From NCBI GenBank assembly GCA_030562195.1, contig CM060202.1:2418001-2482000 (forward strand): a DNA stretch of 64,000 nt. The letters run 5' to 3'. This document shows positions 36,001 to 48,050 of this stretch, one piece after another. The position numbers and the translations under genes were made by a program. The notes beneath the pieces were generated by a model. That model ran no database searches and had not been told where the DNA came from. It was given only the letters and a program-made list of their open reading frames with translations. The stretch is from Nipponacmea schrenckii (Eukaryota; Mollusca; Gastropoda; Lottiidae). Numbering within the stretch: position 1 is the first letter of the stretch; every line of letters starts with the position of its first letter.

Positions 36001-37819
36001 TGCTTCACATATCTGGAAAAGACTACCAGTTAATATGGCACCAAAACCGCGACCTACAACAATTCAATTTAATTAATTAAAATAGTAGTCCCTGGAGTTT
36101 ATTTATTTTTAAGTTCTATTTTCATGAACATCAATGGAAAAGTTCATTTATATAAAAAGGCGGAAATGGGTTCTCATCTCTACTCATAATACCAGAAAAA
36201 CTCAACTCTAAATAGATATTGGGAACAGATAAAGCAACGGTTTGGTCAAAAGAACAATAAGCTTACCCAAATCGTTGTAAATTGCCCCAGTAATACCTTG
36301 AAATGTACCATGTCTGCCATTTGGAGATAACAAATTCACTTTCGAAGATATAGATGACCACAGTAATGAATAAGTTACTCCATGCAACAGTTCTAATGGT
36401 ATAATATACCACTTTGAGTATATAAACGAATGTCCGACAAAACGTACAGCATAGGCTATAAGACCGAAATTAATGCAAATATCCGGTCCAAATAGTTTTA
36501 ACAACTTTGGTGTAATGTGATGAACACAAACGGACGAGACACAATTGATGAGAATTATAATGGCTAAGAAAGATTCGTGAATTCCTATATCTTTCAAATA
36601 CCAGAATAAAAAATTCATCATAGATCCAAGACACATTCCGAAAAAGAGAATTTTTAAGTAGAAAAGTGATAAATGTACACTACACATTTGATTTTTCAAT
36701 ATTGAATAGAATCGAGCGTTTGATTCTTTAGCCACATTCACCTCAATAGGAATACCTGCGAAAAAGGTAAGAAGTGTAAATCCAAGAAAAACATAAAATA
36801 TACCATCATAGTAAATATCGACAACGTATACAATACTACTCACTGAAACTAGAGTCCCCAAAGTACCCCATAGTCGCTGTTTACTGTACAAATGACGCTT
36901 TGGATAAATCAAAAAGTATGTTATGGTGTCTAAAAGTGTCTGATGACAAGAATAGGAAACCTTAGCGATAAAAAATAAACAGAAGGTAAGCCCAGCAGTC
37001 CGATCTACAGACCACGAAGACATTAGATCAGGAATAGTTCCATTGTGGAATGTATGGTCACAGTTGGTACGGTTATGTTTTTGAATCACAATTGTTTTAT
37101 ACGGTTCATTGTTTGTTGAATTAGATTTGTGTGACATGTTTTCCTCGCATTCATAATGATTCCGCTTTGACTGACTTCTTGAGGGTATGAACATAAATGA
37201 AAAATATCCACAACCAGAGAGAATAAGGGTAAGTAGCAATAGCGTTTTATATCTACTATATTTATCGGCTAATGCACCAGAAAAAGGCCTGAATAGAAAG
37301 CTAGATAGTTGTGTCACGCCATTTATAAATCCGGCTTCAAGCGTTGTCATCCCAAGTTGCTTTAAATGAACCATAATCAGGGGCTGGAGGGACCCGGCAG
37401 CTGAAATTAGAGTAATTGTTCACAATGATAACTTGGCAGTCTGTTATTTTCTTGAGATAATTGCTAGACGATTACTTTAAATTGTACTGATAATTTTAGA
37501 TTAACTTTGATATTAATATTCGAATTGAAACATCAATCCTAGAAATCTTCCATTTCGTCAAAAAATTTGAAATTGAAAAAGTCTGGTGATGTTTGTTTCT
37601 AAATAAACGCAAAGTCTTTTGAAGACCAGTAGGCAGTTGATGTCAAAATTCAATTTCTAAAGGCTTCACAATGAACATTAAAGAAAGGTGAATAATTATG
37701 TGATTCAGCTAGAAATCTAAATTGTGTTCGTTTTGGCAGTTAATAAATAATAACATATTACCTCCATAATTAAAGAAATAGTAGGCCTTTAACGGCAACA
37801 GACGTCTGTTTACAGTCAT
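33010..37819 (-). CDS. MFSD6-like major facilitator superfamily transporter
   Basis: Exons, 5' to 3' on the minus strand: 37819-37762, 37400-36267, 36053-35898, 33122-33010. All introns are phase 1, giving 486 codons. The ATG at 37819 was chosen because a stop lies in frame upstream and the next residues (NRRLLPLKAYYFFNYG) are the typical MFSD6 first membrane helix. Exon 2 continues AGSLQPLIMVHLKQLGM and has PFSGALADKYSRYKTLL, the MFS loop 2-3 signature, plus many hydrophobic helices and a glycan-rich loop (several N-x-S/T near residues 105-140). The helix with GITGAIYNDLG then GRGFGAILTGSLF spans the exon 2/3 junction. The last exon is a short acidic cytoplasmic tail ending VETVNNK. Substrate unknown; a plasma or organelle membrane carrier. 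The last intron (33123-35897) holds duplicated repeats. Confidence 0.93.
34084..34414 (+). repeat. Duplicated segment, copy 2, with an open frame
   Basis: 34205-34360 matches 24405-24567. The frame 34084-34281 (65 codons, starts MVPKMDGKSGIIYPG) lies partly within it. Part of this frame is also readable in copy 1, but no domain is recognised. It is likely a repeat or retrocopy piece. Confidence 0.6.
34415..34692 (+). mobile_element. tRNA-derived SINE, copy 2
   Basis: Same as 26911-27185: GTTCAGTGAGTTAGACGC, ATGGTTCAATCCCGC, CACTGCATGGCGTTGTCC, ending GAAGAGTGTAAAGAGGTC. It lies in the last MFSD6-like intron, antisense to that gene. Confidence 0.85.
34693..35400 (+). repeat. Pearl-like family A element, copy 2
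   Basis: The head is intact: TTTTTATACGCCCACAGGAA, then GGCGGGCGTATATTGTCGTC and (GTCC)n at 34741-34757. About four units follow, the last ones broken by deletions. Confidence 0.8.
35540..35825. repeat. Short tandem and palindromic repeats in the MFSD6-like intron
   Basis: GATTATGAGTAATGGGAATT repeats at 35545-35580. At 35757-35812 TCTTAAGTTCGGCAGACTTAA-type imperfect palindromes occur twice about 45 bp apart. No function is seen. Confidence 0.6.
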
Positions 37820-38102
37820 AATGTGTCGGTTAAATGCATTCCACCTATCTTTCAGGTCAAAGGTTAAATCTCATAATATCAAGGTTTGACTATGAATAAT
37901 ATTATATATTAATGTACATATGAACCAAAATTATTTATTGAGTTAATCCCTTACGACGAAATAAGAGCATCAAATAAACCTTTGGACATTTACTGCCACA
38001 GATATCACTCCATGTAGCTCTCTTGGCAACAATAATTTCAATAAAGCCTAAAACCAGGTATGAATGATGAGATTTGATTGTTCCTTTTATCTTAACCAGT
38101 TT

Positions 38103-38282
38103 CATCAAAGCATCGCTGGTTCATATAACTTATTTGCTGTTGCTGTCCTGAGCGAACGGATAGTGACATGTAAGGCATTCACAAAGACCTTTTTGCAAAG
38201 CGTGACCCCAATCAGGGAATTTCACTATTTCGCTCAGAACAGCATCAGCAACCAAGTTATATGAACCAGGCTTTGACAATGA
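38103..38282. mobile_element. Foldback MITE-like element
   Basis: The left arm CTGGTTCATATAACTTATTT and GCTGTTGCTGTCCTGAGCGA pairs with the right arm, whose reverse complement reads CTGGTTCATATAACTTGGTT and GCTGATGCTGTTCTGAGCGA. The arms are about 55 bp and the centre about 45 bp. No ORF beyond shadows. Confidence 0.75.
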
Positions 38283-38289
38283 CCGAGGA

Positions 38290-38785
38290 CGCATACTGAT
38301 TATCATGTTTGCCAAAAAAAATCATGAAATGAAAATGCATTCTGTTCTGTAACAAGTTGAACCCCAGTCTAAGGTATTCTAGTGGACAATTTCAGAGTTA
38401 ACATCCAATTATTCGCCTTTGAAATATATTTTTATATCATATACTTAAATATATGTATATATTATGATAAATACATTAAATACATCCACATGTATAACTA
38501 GCTATAAACGCGTTGGTTCCCCACAGGAAAGCTACGTACAGCTCGATATAAAGTGAGTTGAAGAGTCTATAACAAATACATTTTCTGTCAGGCGTTAGTC
38601 CGACCGGATTTAATTCGTCAGGCTATAATTGTCAGGAAATCTAAGCTTATTAGATTTATCAGGCTAATATTGTCAGGATTTAACTTGGTGCTAGGCTGTG
38701 ACAATGTGGCAAAGATTAGGTTGTCAGGAATTTATATTCAAGCTTTATTTGCATAAAAATGTTATTTGGATAATTTCTGACATAT
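38290..38785. other. Spacer; no gene
   Basis: AT-rich. TCAGGATTTAA/TCAGGAATTTA-like words recur at 38589-38735 (TCAGGCGTTAG, TCAGGCTATAA, TCAGGAAATC, TCAGGCTAAT), a loose minisatellite. Confidence 0.5.
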
Positions 38786-38789
38786 TCTA

Positions 38790-39480
38790 GATTATTCGTC
38801 AAGTTTTGATAGAAACCCAGATCCAAAAAGACCCGAATATGCAAGCTCTTAGAAATTTGTTTCAGCCGCCCTGATTTCACATTAAATGGTAAAACGTAGC
38901 TACAAACGTATTATCCCTTTGTCCATTTGGCCCACTTTTTTACGCACGCTATTTGGATGACATTTTCATGGTTTGGACTTACTCTATAGAACAGTTTTGG
39001 CAGTTCTTTGAAATCCTCAACAACCACCATCCGCCCATCAAACTAACGGCCAACGTCAGCCACAAAAGAATAGATTTTCTTTATACCACCGTCTTCAAAG
39101 GAGATTTCATAACAGAGATTTATAAACAAGATATAAAGATATATTTTGAAGAAACCGACACTCATCAACTTTTGCATAAGAGATCATATCACCTAAATCA
39201 TGTTCTGGTATAATTAAGTCACAAGCGCGGATACGATTTTTACGAAATATAAAAACTACACTATAGCACAGATAGAAGCTAGAAATAGACGTTATGCCGA
39301 AGAACCTCCAGGATTAGGGAGTTCTCAAGCAAATGCAAAACTTGTACCTTTATAATATCAGAAACTCGTTATTTTTTAAGTAACTCTACGTAGATGTAAG
39401 GTCCAGCAGTGCGTAACATATGAAAACTTGAATATAATATATTTAATTTCATGTAAAATTACCAACAATACGTTTAACTA
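38790..39480 (+). mobile_element. Penelope-like element fragment, RT region
   Basis: Matches the 5.9-8.8 kb element in opposite orientation. FDRNPDPKRP-like residues appear first, then an internal deletion, then an 86-codon frame (38953-39213) with RT motif C (LDDIFMVWTYSIEQFWQF). The linker and start of the nuclease region follow (TTATGCCGAAGAACCTCCAG; ATATATTTAATTTCATGTAA). It is a dead copy. Confidence 0.85.
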
Positions 39481-39787
39481 ACAATTAAGGCATTCGTTTG
39501 AATGCTCACAGATCAGACCATTGACGGTCTGACTCTTTTCCGAATTTTGTAAGTAAAAATATATTTTTTTCACATTTTGTTACATTAAGATAATAACCAT
39601 CTATGTAATAAAATACTTTTACTTTATTTTCACTCATATTTATCCAAATTTTTCATAATCTACCATGGCTAGGAATACTCGTCATTTAGGACATAGGGTG
39701 TAATTATTCCTTCCATCAAGCCAAAAGACAATTTTTTTAATTAGGTCAAAACTACCTACAGACGAAAACCTTGAGAAAATACTTTAA

Positions 39788-40258
39788 AGGGGCACAGGCT
39801 TGATTTGTTTCGGACAATCATCCGACAGCCTCAAACACATGAAATCTTTTGTTTAACTAATCAGACATAGTCTACAGAGCTTAACTTTGAAATTTGAGCC
39901 TTCAAATCCATGGGTATACATATTTATGCGTTTTTGAAAATCATAATGTCTTAAGATATTATGAACGTCTTGCCATATTGGAAAATGAAAGAGTTATAAA
40001 TAGACTACTGCGCAGGCCCACACTGGTAAAACAAAAAGAAAGTACATGTAATAACAATTGTAGATTTTGTCAACAGGACACACAATTTTCAGACTGACTG
40101 AAGACCAGCCGCGTTCAGCACGGAAAAAAATAAAAAGTGAAATTTTTGAGGTATATTTCAAGGTATTTTGCGATTTTCTTAGAGCTTGAGTATTTCTGAG
40201 GACTGTTTAAATGTAACAAAGGCCCAAAACGATCACTAAAAATCAAGATTGTGCCCCT
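39788..40258. mobile_element. TTAA MITE, copy 2 (471 bp)
   Basis: TTAA at 39784-39787. Ends AGGGGCACAGGCTTGAT and, inverted, AGGGGCACAATCTTGAT. The right TTAA is mutated to TAAAA. Internal landmarks are shared with 25403-25892 (GGACAATCATCCGA; GACCAGCCGCGT). Confidence 0.8.
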
Positions 40259-40364
40259 AAAATGCAATTTCAGACATCAAATTTCAAATCTAGACCAAAA
40301 ATGGGCATGCAAAGGAAGGGAGAAAGAGGATTTCCAAAAATAAAACGGACTAAATTCGTATACA

Positions 40365-41280
40365 ATCATTAGCATACAATCATTAGCATACAACCATTAG
40401 CATAAATGTTTTTGTGGTCTGAGTCCTATATACCGCAAACATTTTAAAAAAAAATGTTAAATCTCTTCTAATATGTATCTGGAGTACCCTGTTCAAAAAC
40501 TATGCAAATATATATACACTAGTAAGCCAATGACATCGTTTTACTGATGCAACCCTACCTCTATTTAGCTCTCTATTGGATATTATTGATGGCGCGTCTT
40601 ACACTAAATCAATCATAACTTTCTTTTTTCTCTAAATAAATGAAATTTGTAAATACTATTGAGTTTTCTAACATAAATCCAGCCTACAAACCCTAAAAAA
40701 ATCAGAAAAAAATGACATTTGCTACCTAGTTGGCCTTCAAAGTCTCTACACTCATTCTGACTGTTCCTTGTGAAACCTTCATAATTATCATAAATTTGAG
40801 TTTGAAAATGCTCCGGAGATAATTCAGGCTGTTTTTACTGTCTAAAAAGCATTCTACAGTCTCTAGTTCCAAGAAAAAGGCATACCATACTTTGAAGTGG
40901 ACTTTCAGGGCAGCTATAGAAACTGTATTCTTGAGGTCTGAAAAATACATAAGAAAACCAAATTAAAATGGTTGAATATCTGCATTAAGAACTTTATTAG
41001 GAATTCATAGCCTCTTCAAAATGGCTTGTTTTACCAGACATTTAAAGTAGAAAGTGCAAAAAGGGAAGTTTTGAAAATTCAATACAATGTACTATGACAG
41101 GCCTATTGGCCATAGGCCAATAAATGACCCCAAAATTCTAAATTTTCACAAAAATTGAGAGATACCTTTTTTGTAGTTTCCATTCATACAAAGGCCAAAA
41201 ATATCAAAAAGCACGTTTGTTTTGAAAATTCCACACAATCATTAGCATAAAATGTTTTTGTGGTCGGAGCCCTATAATCT
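40365..41280. repeat. Short tandem array plus distant direct repeat
   Basis: ATACAATCATTAGC repeats three to four times at 40362-40403. The segment CATTAGCATAAATGTTTTTG then TGGTCTGAGTCCTATA (40393-40429) recurs directly at 41231-41269. The ~0.85 kb between them has no recognised protein. It could be a small element with direct terminal repeats or a local duplication. Confidence 0.5.
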
Positions 41281-41649
41281 TATTTGTATTGTAAATCGAG
41301 TAACCCCCCTTTAACTGCGTGGTCGTCTGTTAAATAAATAATCCTTGCTTTTTGCAACTAAATTCGAAATTGTAATAACAAGTAGAACATTTCGACCAGG
41401 TACAAGATATAGCTCAAATTCGTATGTGACATGAACGATTGACTACGTAAGGATTTATAGATGGTTGGAATTTAATATATCTAGTTAAACCTGTCCAATT
41501 GTTGTAGCATATTTTCTGTTATTGGCCACAAAATACGAAAATCACTATTACCATTGCAACATCTAACGTACAGCAAGCCAGTTTCAAATGACTGAACCTT
41601 ATCTCCACATCTTCTTCTTACAATTCCTACAAGTATACCAAAAATTGCC

Positions 41650-42135
41650 ATGCACTTCACTCCTGTCCGTCAATCGACCTGTCCTCTATTGTTCGTAAAC
41701 TTTAGAAGGCACAATTCTTGGCGGATTTTAATGAAACTTATGTGAGTGTTTGTAATCACCCAAGGATGAACTCTAATAAATCGAATCGAAAAATATCGAA
41801 TGGGTTATTGCCCTTGTTCTTGAATACTCGTTCAATTGTTATCTCGTTAACACTCATAATGGCTCAATTTTTGACGGATTTTGGTGAAACTTAGTGAACC
41901 ATTTTAAAAAGAAAAATTGGAAAAATTTTGATATGAGTTATTGCCCATGTTCTCAAAAATTCTTTATATTTTTACTGTAAACACACTCCAGATTTTTGGC
42001 TTATTTTAATAAATTCTTATGAAATAATCGAATATAGTTAACAAATATTTAATATTAGTTATTGTCTCTTTTTTCTTGAAAACACATCCAACTATTGCCT
42101 GATTTTGACAACACGTGTCATACTGTTCATTATCA
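41650..42135 (+). repeat. Pearl-like family A element, copy 3 (degraded)
   Basis: A vestigial head (CTGTCCGTCAATCGACCTGTCC) precedes about three units with GTAAACTTTAGAAGGCACAA, AAGGATGAACTCTAATAAAT and GAGTTATTGCCCATGTTCT. Confidence 0.65.
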
Positions 42136-42918
42136 CTCTAAAAACTTTAAAAGACTAGTGATTTCCATGTACCGCCAAATCGTTGTACCTTATATCGCTC
42201 ATTTCTCAGTGACCGATTTTTACTTAATATTTGTTGATTGTTGTATTGAGTCGAACATGATTAACAGACCTACAATGGCCGTTTGTTTCTGCACATTTAA
42301 TTTTTCTTTACATCCAAATCTTACGATGTCCCATAATTATCTTTTCTCCGAAAAAAGTTATATAATCGTTTAAAATGGTATAAGGAAACGTTTGAAATAA
42401 CACAGATAACCGGATTCGAAATTAGGGGTTTTCCTGTATGAAAATAATTGTTGCTTGTAAAGTTAATAACCTCTTTCTATATTCTTTTAATTCTTCTTGT
42501 ACTTAAGGAGTGTAATATCGTTTTAACGACATTGTTACAATTTCTCGTAGGCCAAAGAGCTTTTAACGGTAAATTCGTTTTACCGGATTTTGGTCGGCAA
42601 GCTAAATAGTTTTGTGCCGGCTAGTGCAAAACAAAAGTTTTCTAAGTTTGGTCTTGGATAATCAAGAAATTTTTAACACTGTCTTTGACAATGCTGCTGT
42701 GTTAAATTGTTCAGCTCTGCCATTTATTTTAATATAAAATTTTTAATATTATTTGGAAGAATCGACATCAAGGTCATTTATTTTCAATCGACTACATCTT
42801 TTTTATACTAACATTACGTATTCCATATTAATATTCAATTTGCCAGCCTTAAAATTTTGCTCCTCTTAAACTGTTACAACCCAGTAACGATCTGTAACGA
42901 AAAGGTCTGGTACGACTA

Positions 42919-42993
42919 CCATGGGGACTGATGAACATCAATTCTCGGTTGAGGAGCAGCACGGTCCCTCAAACAACTTGTTGAAACAGTGCT
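42919..42993 (+). CDS. Candidate first coding exon of an unknown gene
   Basis: ACCATGGGG is a strong start context. The frame MGTDEHQFSVEEQHGPSNNL continues to a good donor (GCTG|GTAAGA at about 42994). Base composition is richer in GC than the surroundings. I could not find a convincing second exon downstream, so the gene is unidentified and the call is weak. Confidence 0.3.
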
Positions 42994-42994
42994 G

Positions 42995-45455
42995 GTAAGA
43001 CATTTTGTACATTCTCTTTTAGTCATCTGCAATATGAATTTTTATATATTATTGAAGAATTTTCACAGAATTTTGTCACGAATTTATCGACACTTACTGG
43101 CATACTCCGTTTCCATTTCTAAATGATTAGTCTTTCAAGTTGTCTGTAAGTGTTGCTCACATCATTTCTTCTTTGCCGTTCATTTGAATCGGCATTACTC
43201 TTAACTTGGGTGAATTATTCACCTTGAATATTGAAGCAGCTTCTCTAAATCCTTTATTTAAAGTGTTCCACTGACAATAACACCAATTATCAAGAGCTAG
43301 ACTTTCCTGTTTACTTCCGCTCATTGTTTTGGTATCATTGTTTGATATTGTTAGATGTTGAGTTTCAAGTCAAATCAACTGTAAATATCACAAGAGTGAT
43401 ATCGTGTTCCAGGTACGTATATATTTTCACTAGATAAAACAGGTATATAATGTCCTTCTTAAATAAGTAATTTATAAATACAACAGATAAACCGAGTCGG
43501 TTAGTCTGACATTTGGTGAATAAATCTCCGCGTGAGACATGTTTTTCACACTAATTTCCCCCTCTCTTTATTTAGGCCACGAAAATCCACTCGTGTATAG
43601 ACACAAATACAATATTGAAAGCACTGTTATCATCGAATAGTGTCGGGAAGTACAAAGGAAACAAATATTATTGTTATGTTATGGAAGTAGATGCCAGTTT
43701 AGCAGAATTCTAGGATAAGAAAACGAATCGTAAAGTTCTACGCCCTATTTATCTCATCTGCACAATGTCAAGCTATTATACGAAGTTATACCTGGTCCTG
43801 AATAGCCACATTTCTTGTTTTATGGCAGAGTGTACATACACGATTTGTCTGATTGCCTCGATAGGAGTTTTTGGAGTTATTAAGACACTTATTATAACCT
43901 AAGTTAATACGAAATTGTATATTTAATAATATTTTGTTGCCCAACACGAATAATTGCCAAATAAAATGTCAAAGGTCGGTTTCAATTTAGTGTTATTCCA
44001 ATATGTATATACAGTTTTTATAACGAAATTGTAATCGACTAGATCTTCTTATGATTTTGGTCGATCATTTATCCAGACGTTATTTCAGACTGATGTGTTT
44101 ATAAGATAAGCAAACAAGAATAGAACTTCCTAAAATATCAACTTTCCTACTTAGTTTTTCATCTGCATAGAAATCGACTGGAGCAAAGGATTTTCAGATG
44201 GGTGGATATCTTCAGATTGCCTAAGATGTACAAAATATGGAAATTTTAAACTTTGGACAAAGAACAGGGATTATTTATCAGTGGACATGCCTATATCGTC
44301 AAAACTGTTCGAAATAATCCCTCTATAATCCAATTAATCCATATAGAACTAAGTCATAACATTCCTTGAACTATGTAAATTTGAAGCATACTTAGAAGTG
44401 TTTAATTGATATATTCCACTTATTAATCATGACACCTTGTAAGTCCAACTGATGAACATTATACAGTACTTTTATTGATCAAGTTTGTAACTTTAAATTG
44501 TATGAAAATTCGAAGAGGTAGTTTTATTTTTAAACGGGTTGTGATGATAGACATGATATGCGGCATGTACAATATGTATACAGAGATGATTATTTTCCTT
44601 AGTTATTGTACCTGGTCCAGCAGATGAATATATAAGACTGTAAACTAGGTTGTATTCTTGGCTGTAATGGCAGACATGCCATGCATCACGTACAGATTGA
44701 GTAACGTATGACCGTACAATATACTTTGAAGTAAGTTCCGTGTATGTTTTCCAAAGGAATTATGTCCGGTCTATTCCCTGTTTAAGCATGTCATATATAG
44801 CCTCGAATGATACCTTGCACATACGGCGATGGTAATTACACAAATTTTAAGAACTATTTCATCATATCGGTATGGATTATATATTCAAATTATGCGGAAT
44901 TGAATGAATGACGAGATACTTGTCTATAAAGATAAATACTTATACCTGTAATGTGTATATTATTTGAATAATACCGCCTTTAAAATCATTTTATGTATCA
45001 TAATATAGATTTCTTCTGCGACCGAAACTTTGGCAGATTTAATGATGTCTCGATATATAGTTAGAGTCTCTTATCTTTTTGATATAATTTACCAATAAGC
45101 AATCAGGATGTAAACATTGATTTCAAAGGACCTTTATTAATAAAACATTAATTTAATTAGCCACTAGTATATTTCCTCTAATGTACCTCCGTTTGGCTTT
45201 GGATCAATCGACCACCAGGTACACAATTTCTACGAGTTCACTCAGTGTAGCAGCAGTCTGTAAAAAATACAGAAATTCGGCACGAAACAATTATAACAAG
45301 TAATAAACTTCGTGTTTCTGTACTTGATATACATGAACTTAGTGAACTCTTAGGTAATTTTACACTTGATAAGATAATCTAAATAGAAAAATCTAAACAA
45401 ATATATTCATATCAAATACTTGTTATTTTATAGATTTTCTCTATCTAAACGTATA
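42995..45455. other. AT-rich stretch without supported features
   Basis: No ORF of interest and no exon chain on either strand. It could be a long intron of the candidate gene starting at 42919. Nothing else is seen. Confidence 0.5.
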
Positions 45456-45735
45456 TTATCCATGTAAAATGTGGCCATGCAAGTCCATCTTTAATATTCT
45501 GGCAAGGACGGAATTAACATCCCGTGGATTATCGCAAGACGTCGAGGGACGGGTCCAATTCCGGTGTAAATGAAGGATTCTATACATATGTCTTGTGAAA
45601 AAATCACCTAACGCTCGTCTTTTCTGCAATATGATTTCTATCAATCAGATAATCTCGAAAAGTTAACAAATAAAAAAACACATAAAAACAGTGTTACAAG
45701 CGTAATCAGAATTTCCATATTCGTTGTACTTAATT
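45456..45735 (-). pseudogene. Possible secreted peptide precursor, broken or mis-spliced
   Basis: On the minus strand an ATG near 45725 opens MEILITLVTLFLCVFLFVNF, a strong signal-peptide-like start that stops after about 25 codons. A second frame, shifted by one, continues from 45644 to 45456. It has a QKRR dibasic site followed by about 50 residues containing NWTRPSTSCDNPRDVNS and ending LHGHILHG. A CAG acceptor-like site lies at about 45623. It could be two exons, a frameshifted gene, or chance. No family is recognised. Confidence 0.25.
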
Positions 45736-45819
45736 TGGTAGACGCTGTAACTACAGTGACATCAAACTTGCTTCTTGTTTCATGTCAGTTAAATTCGTAC
45801 ATTTTAGTTTCTGTCCCTC

Positions 45820-45915
45820 ATTTCACACTGCATAAAGTTGCCTGTCCCCAGTAGATCAGACAGGTACAGGAAAGTAGGACTTCAAACCCATTTAACTTTA
45901 TTTTCATTTAATTAC
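45820..45915 (+). repeat. SINE-body-like fragment
   Basis: CACTGCATAAAGTTGCCTGT, CAGGAAAGTAGGACTTCAAA and a TTTATTTTCATTTAATT tail resemble SINE bodies at 12430 and, inverted, at 20285-20345. Confidence 0.35.
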
Positions 45916-47966
45916 AGTTAAGCATGATAAAAACCTTACGGCATATATTTCTAATACATACAGTCTTCATCAAGCTGAAAAGCCAATATATTCAAGTGGT
46001 GTACTTTAGAAAACGAAATAAATTTATGGGAAAATTCTCATTTTTATACTAAACAAAATAAAAGTGTTTCAGATATCTGATAATTAAAAAACTAAATTAA
46101 ACACTTCCGATCATATGCTTTATTTGAATCTTTGTTGATAATTATCGGATCACACTTTAGAACTCTTCGATAGAAAACTATCTCAAGTATAATTCGAATG
46201 TTGTTGGGGGAGGTATGATTTCATTCGATACAAATATCGTAAGGTGTTCAAGTCAGGGATTGGCATCATTGTTTACTTTGTGAACAAAGCAGGACAAAGG
46301 AAATACATTTGTAAATATGAAGATATCAGTTGTACAGTGTGTCTCACTTATCATCGTCGCGGTATAAACTTACGTCAGTCGCTCCCGTGGTCAGATTTTT
46401 ACGGTTCTGTGGTGGAAGTGATTGATTAAGGAATCACAAATTAGAGGAAAATATCCGACACACTGGCAACGAGTCTATGAATCTTGCGTAGCCCATTAAC
46501 CGACTTATTCATTGAATACATTTTGAAGTTGAACAGTTTAAGGTTAGCGTTATATCGTGGGCGGTGGATTGTATTTCAATTACAATTCCATGTGTTTAAG
46601 ATACAAAACACTTGGTAAATAATGAGAGTTTTTTTTTGTGGTGGGTAGCTATGACTCAGCAGCCATGAAACTAATCTTAACACAAGGTCGTCCTAATGCG
46701 CATCAGTTATAGCATATGAATCAATCAAACAAGGTCGTCTCGTACACGAGATATTCGGTGTACGCTGACCGACTTATTCCAGTTCCGTGTCTGAGATGAA
46801 TGTTTATTTATATACATGCGTAGTGCACGTTGTATTGCACAGAAAACCCAGACATATATTTCATAGGGATAACAATTGACTTGATATTGTACGTTATAGT
46901 ATTACGTAGAAAAATTCAACGTGAAAAGTAACATACTCGCACTAAACATATAGCCTATGTACAATCAAAATTACAATAATAATAATGAATATTTTACGAG
47001 GATATTTTTTGATATAAAGAGATAACTTTATGTCAAATATATAAAAGATATGGCGAAATAAAAAATGTTTGACTATAGGTATATCAAAGCCATGTTTCTT
47101 TTCAATTCGCCTTTCGTTAATAGTGTTCACTATTTTCAGTCAATTTTGACATTTGGTAATTGCATTATACCTGGATCTATTAATTGTACTAGTAGACCTA
47201 AAACAATACTCGTGATATAAACACTAAACAAAACATCCGGGTTTAAACGAGGTCGTATTGTAATAAGTAAGTACTGTTTTTACATATGAAACTGTTGAGT
47301 TGGAATCTGTGTCTGCCAAACCTTGTTCATCATAACAATAAATTCGCAAAACTCGTCTCTAACATTTGAGTTTGAAATATATTTAACAAACTTTCTTATA
47401 ATATATAATATTAATCTATATTCCAAGTCAAACTTTAGTGACAAGACTTTGATACGCCCTGACATATGAAATTATTTAATGTCATGATTTAAAGGTGGAT
47501 TTTGTTGCAAACTTTCCTTCTAAAATATAAATACTATTAAAATTTACTTTCTAGTCTTATGTATAGAGCTTGAATGTTTGCTATGATAAATAGTTTATGC
47601 GTTCAGCTTTATCGTGTTTCTGGACATAAAGGAATCAAAGATGGGTTCCCTTATTCTAATGTGTTTTCTGTGATTTTTTGTAATCTAATCAATCATTATA
47701 ATCATAATTACTATTATCATCATTATTATTATTATAGATTCGGTTATTGGACGGCTAATACTTGGATCAATCGAAAGTAGAGGTGTTCTAATGATTGGGA
47801 AAATACCAATTTGCCTCACATGGCCACGAATAGCTCATAATTAGCTTATATAGTGAAGGAATGCCGACTATGGTCGGCTTGTCTTTATTCTATTATCCAG
47901 TCTGTTCAGACATGGACATTTATAACTGGTAAAATCGCTAAATTATCAAAAACAAAATTAACATAA
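45916..47966. other. Stretch without supported genes
   Basis: ORFs of about 60 codons at 46244-46429 and 47574-47780 have no recognised domains or splice context. An ATT/ATC microsatellite lies at 47693-47738. Confidence 0.5.
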
Positions 47967-47972
47967 TTTATT

Positions 47973-48013
47973 GCGTGGCAATAAAATTTGTCACGCTTTG
48001 TTTTCGTTCGGAT

Positions 48014-48050
<37 letters not shown>

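Noticed and set aside
36208..36266. Continuation of the large MFSD6-like exon to the stop at 36208
   Set aside because: A GTAAGC donor at 36266 in the middle of a conserved helix joins in phase to GRGFGAIL... of the next exon; the read-through tail is not family-like.
37372..37374. ATG at 37374 as the MFSD6-like start
   Set aside because: The frame is open upstream to an AG acceptor at 37401 and joins to an upstream exon encoding the family's first helix.
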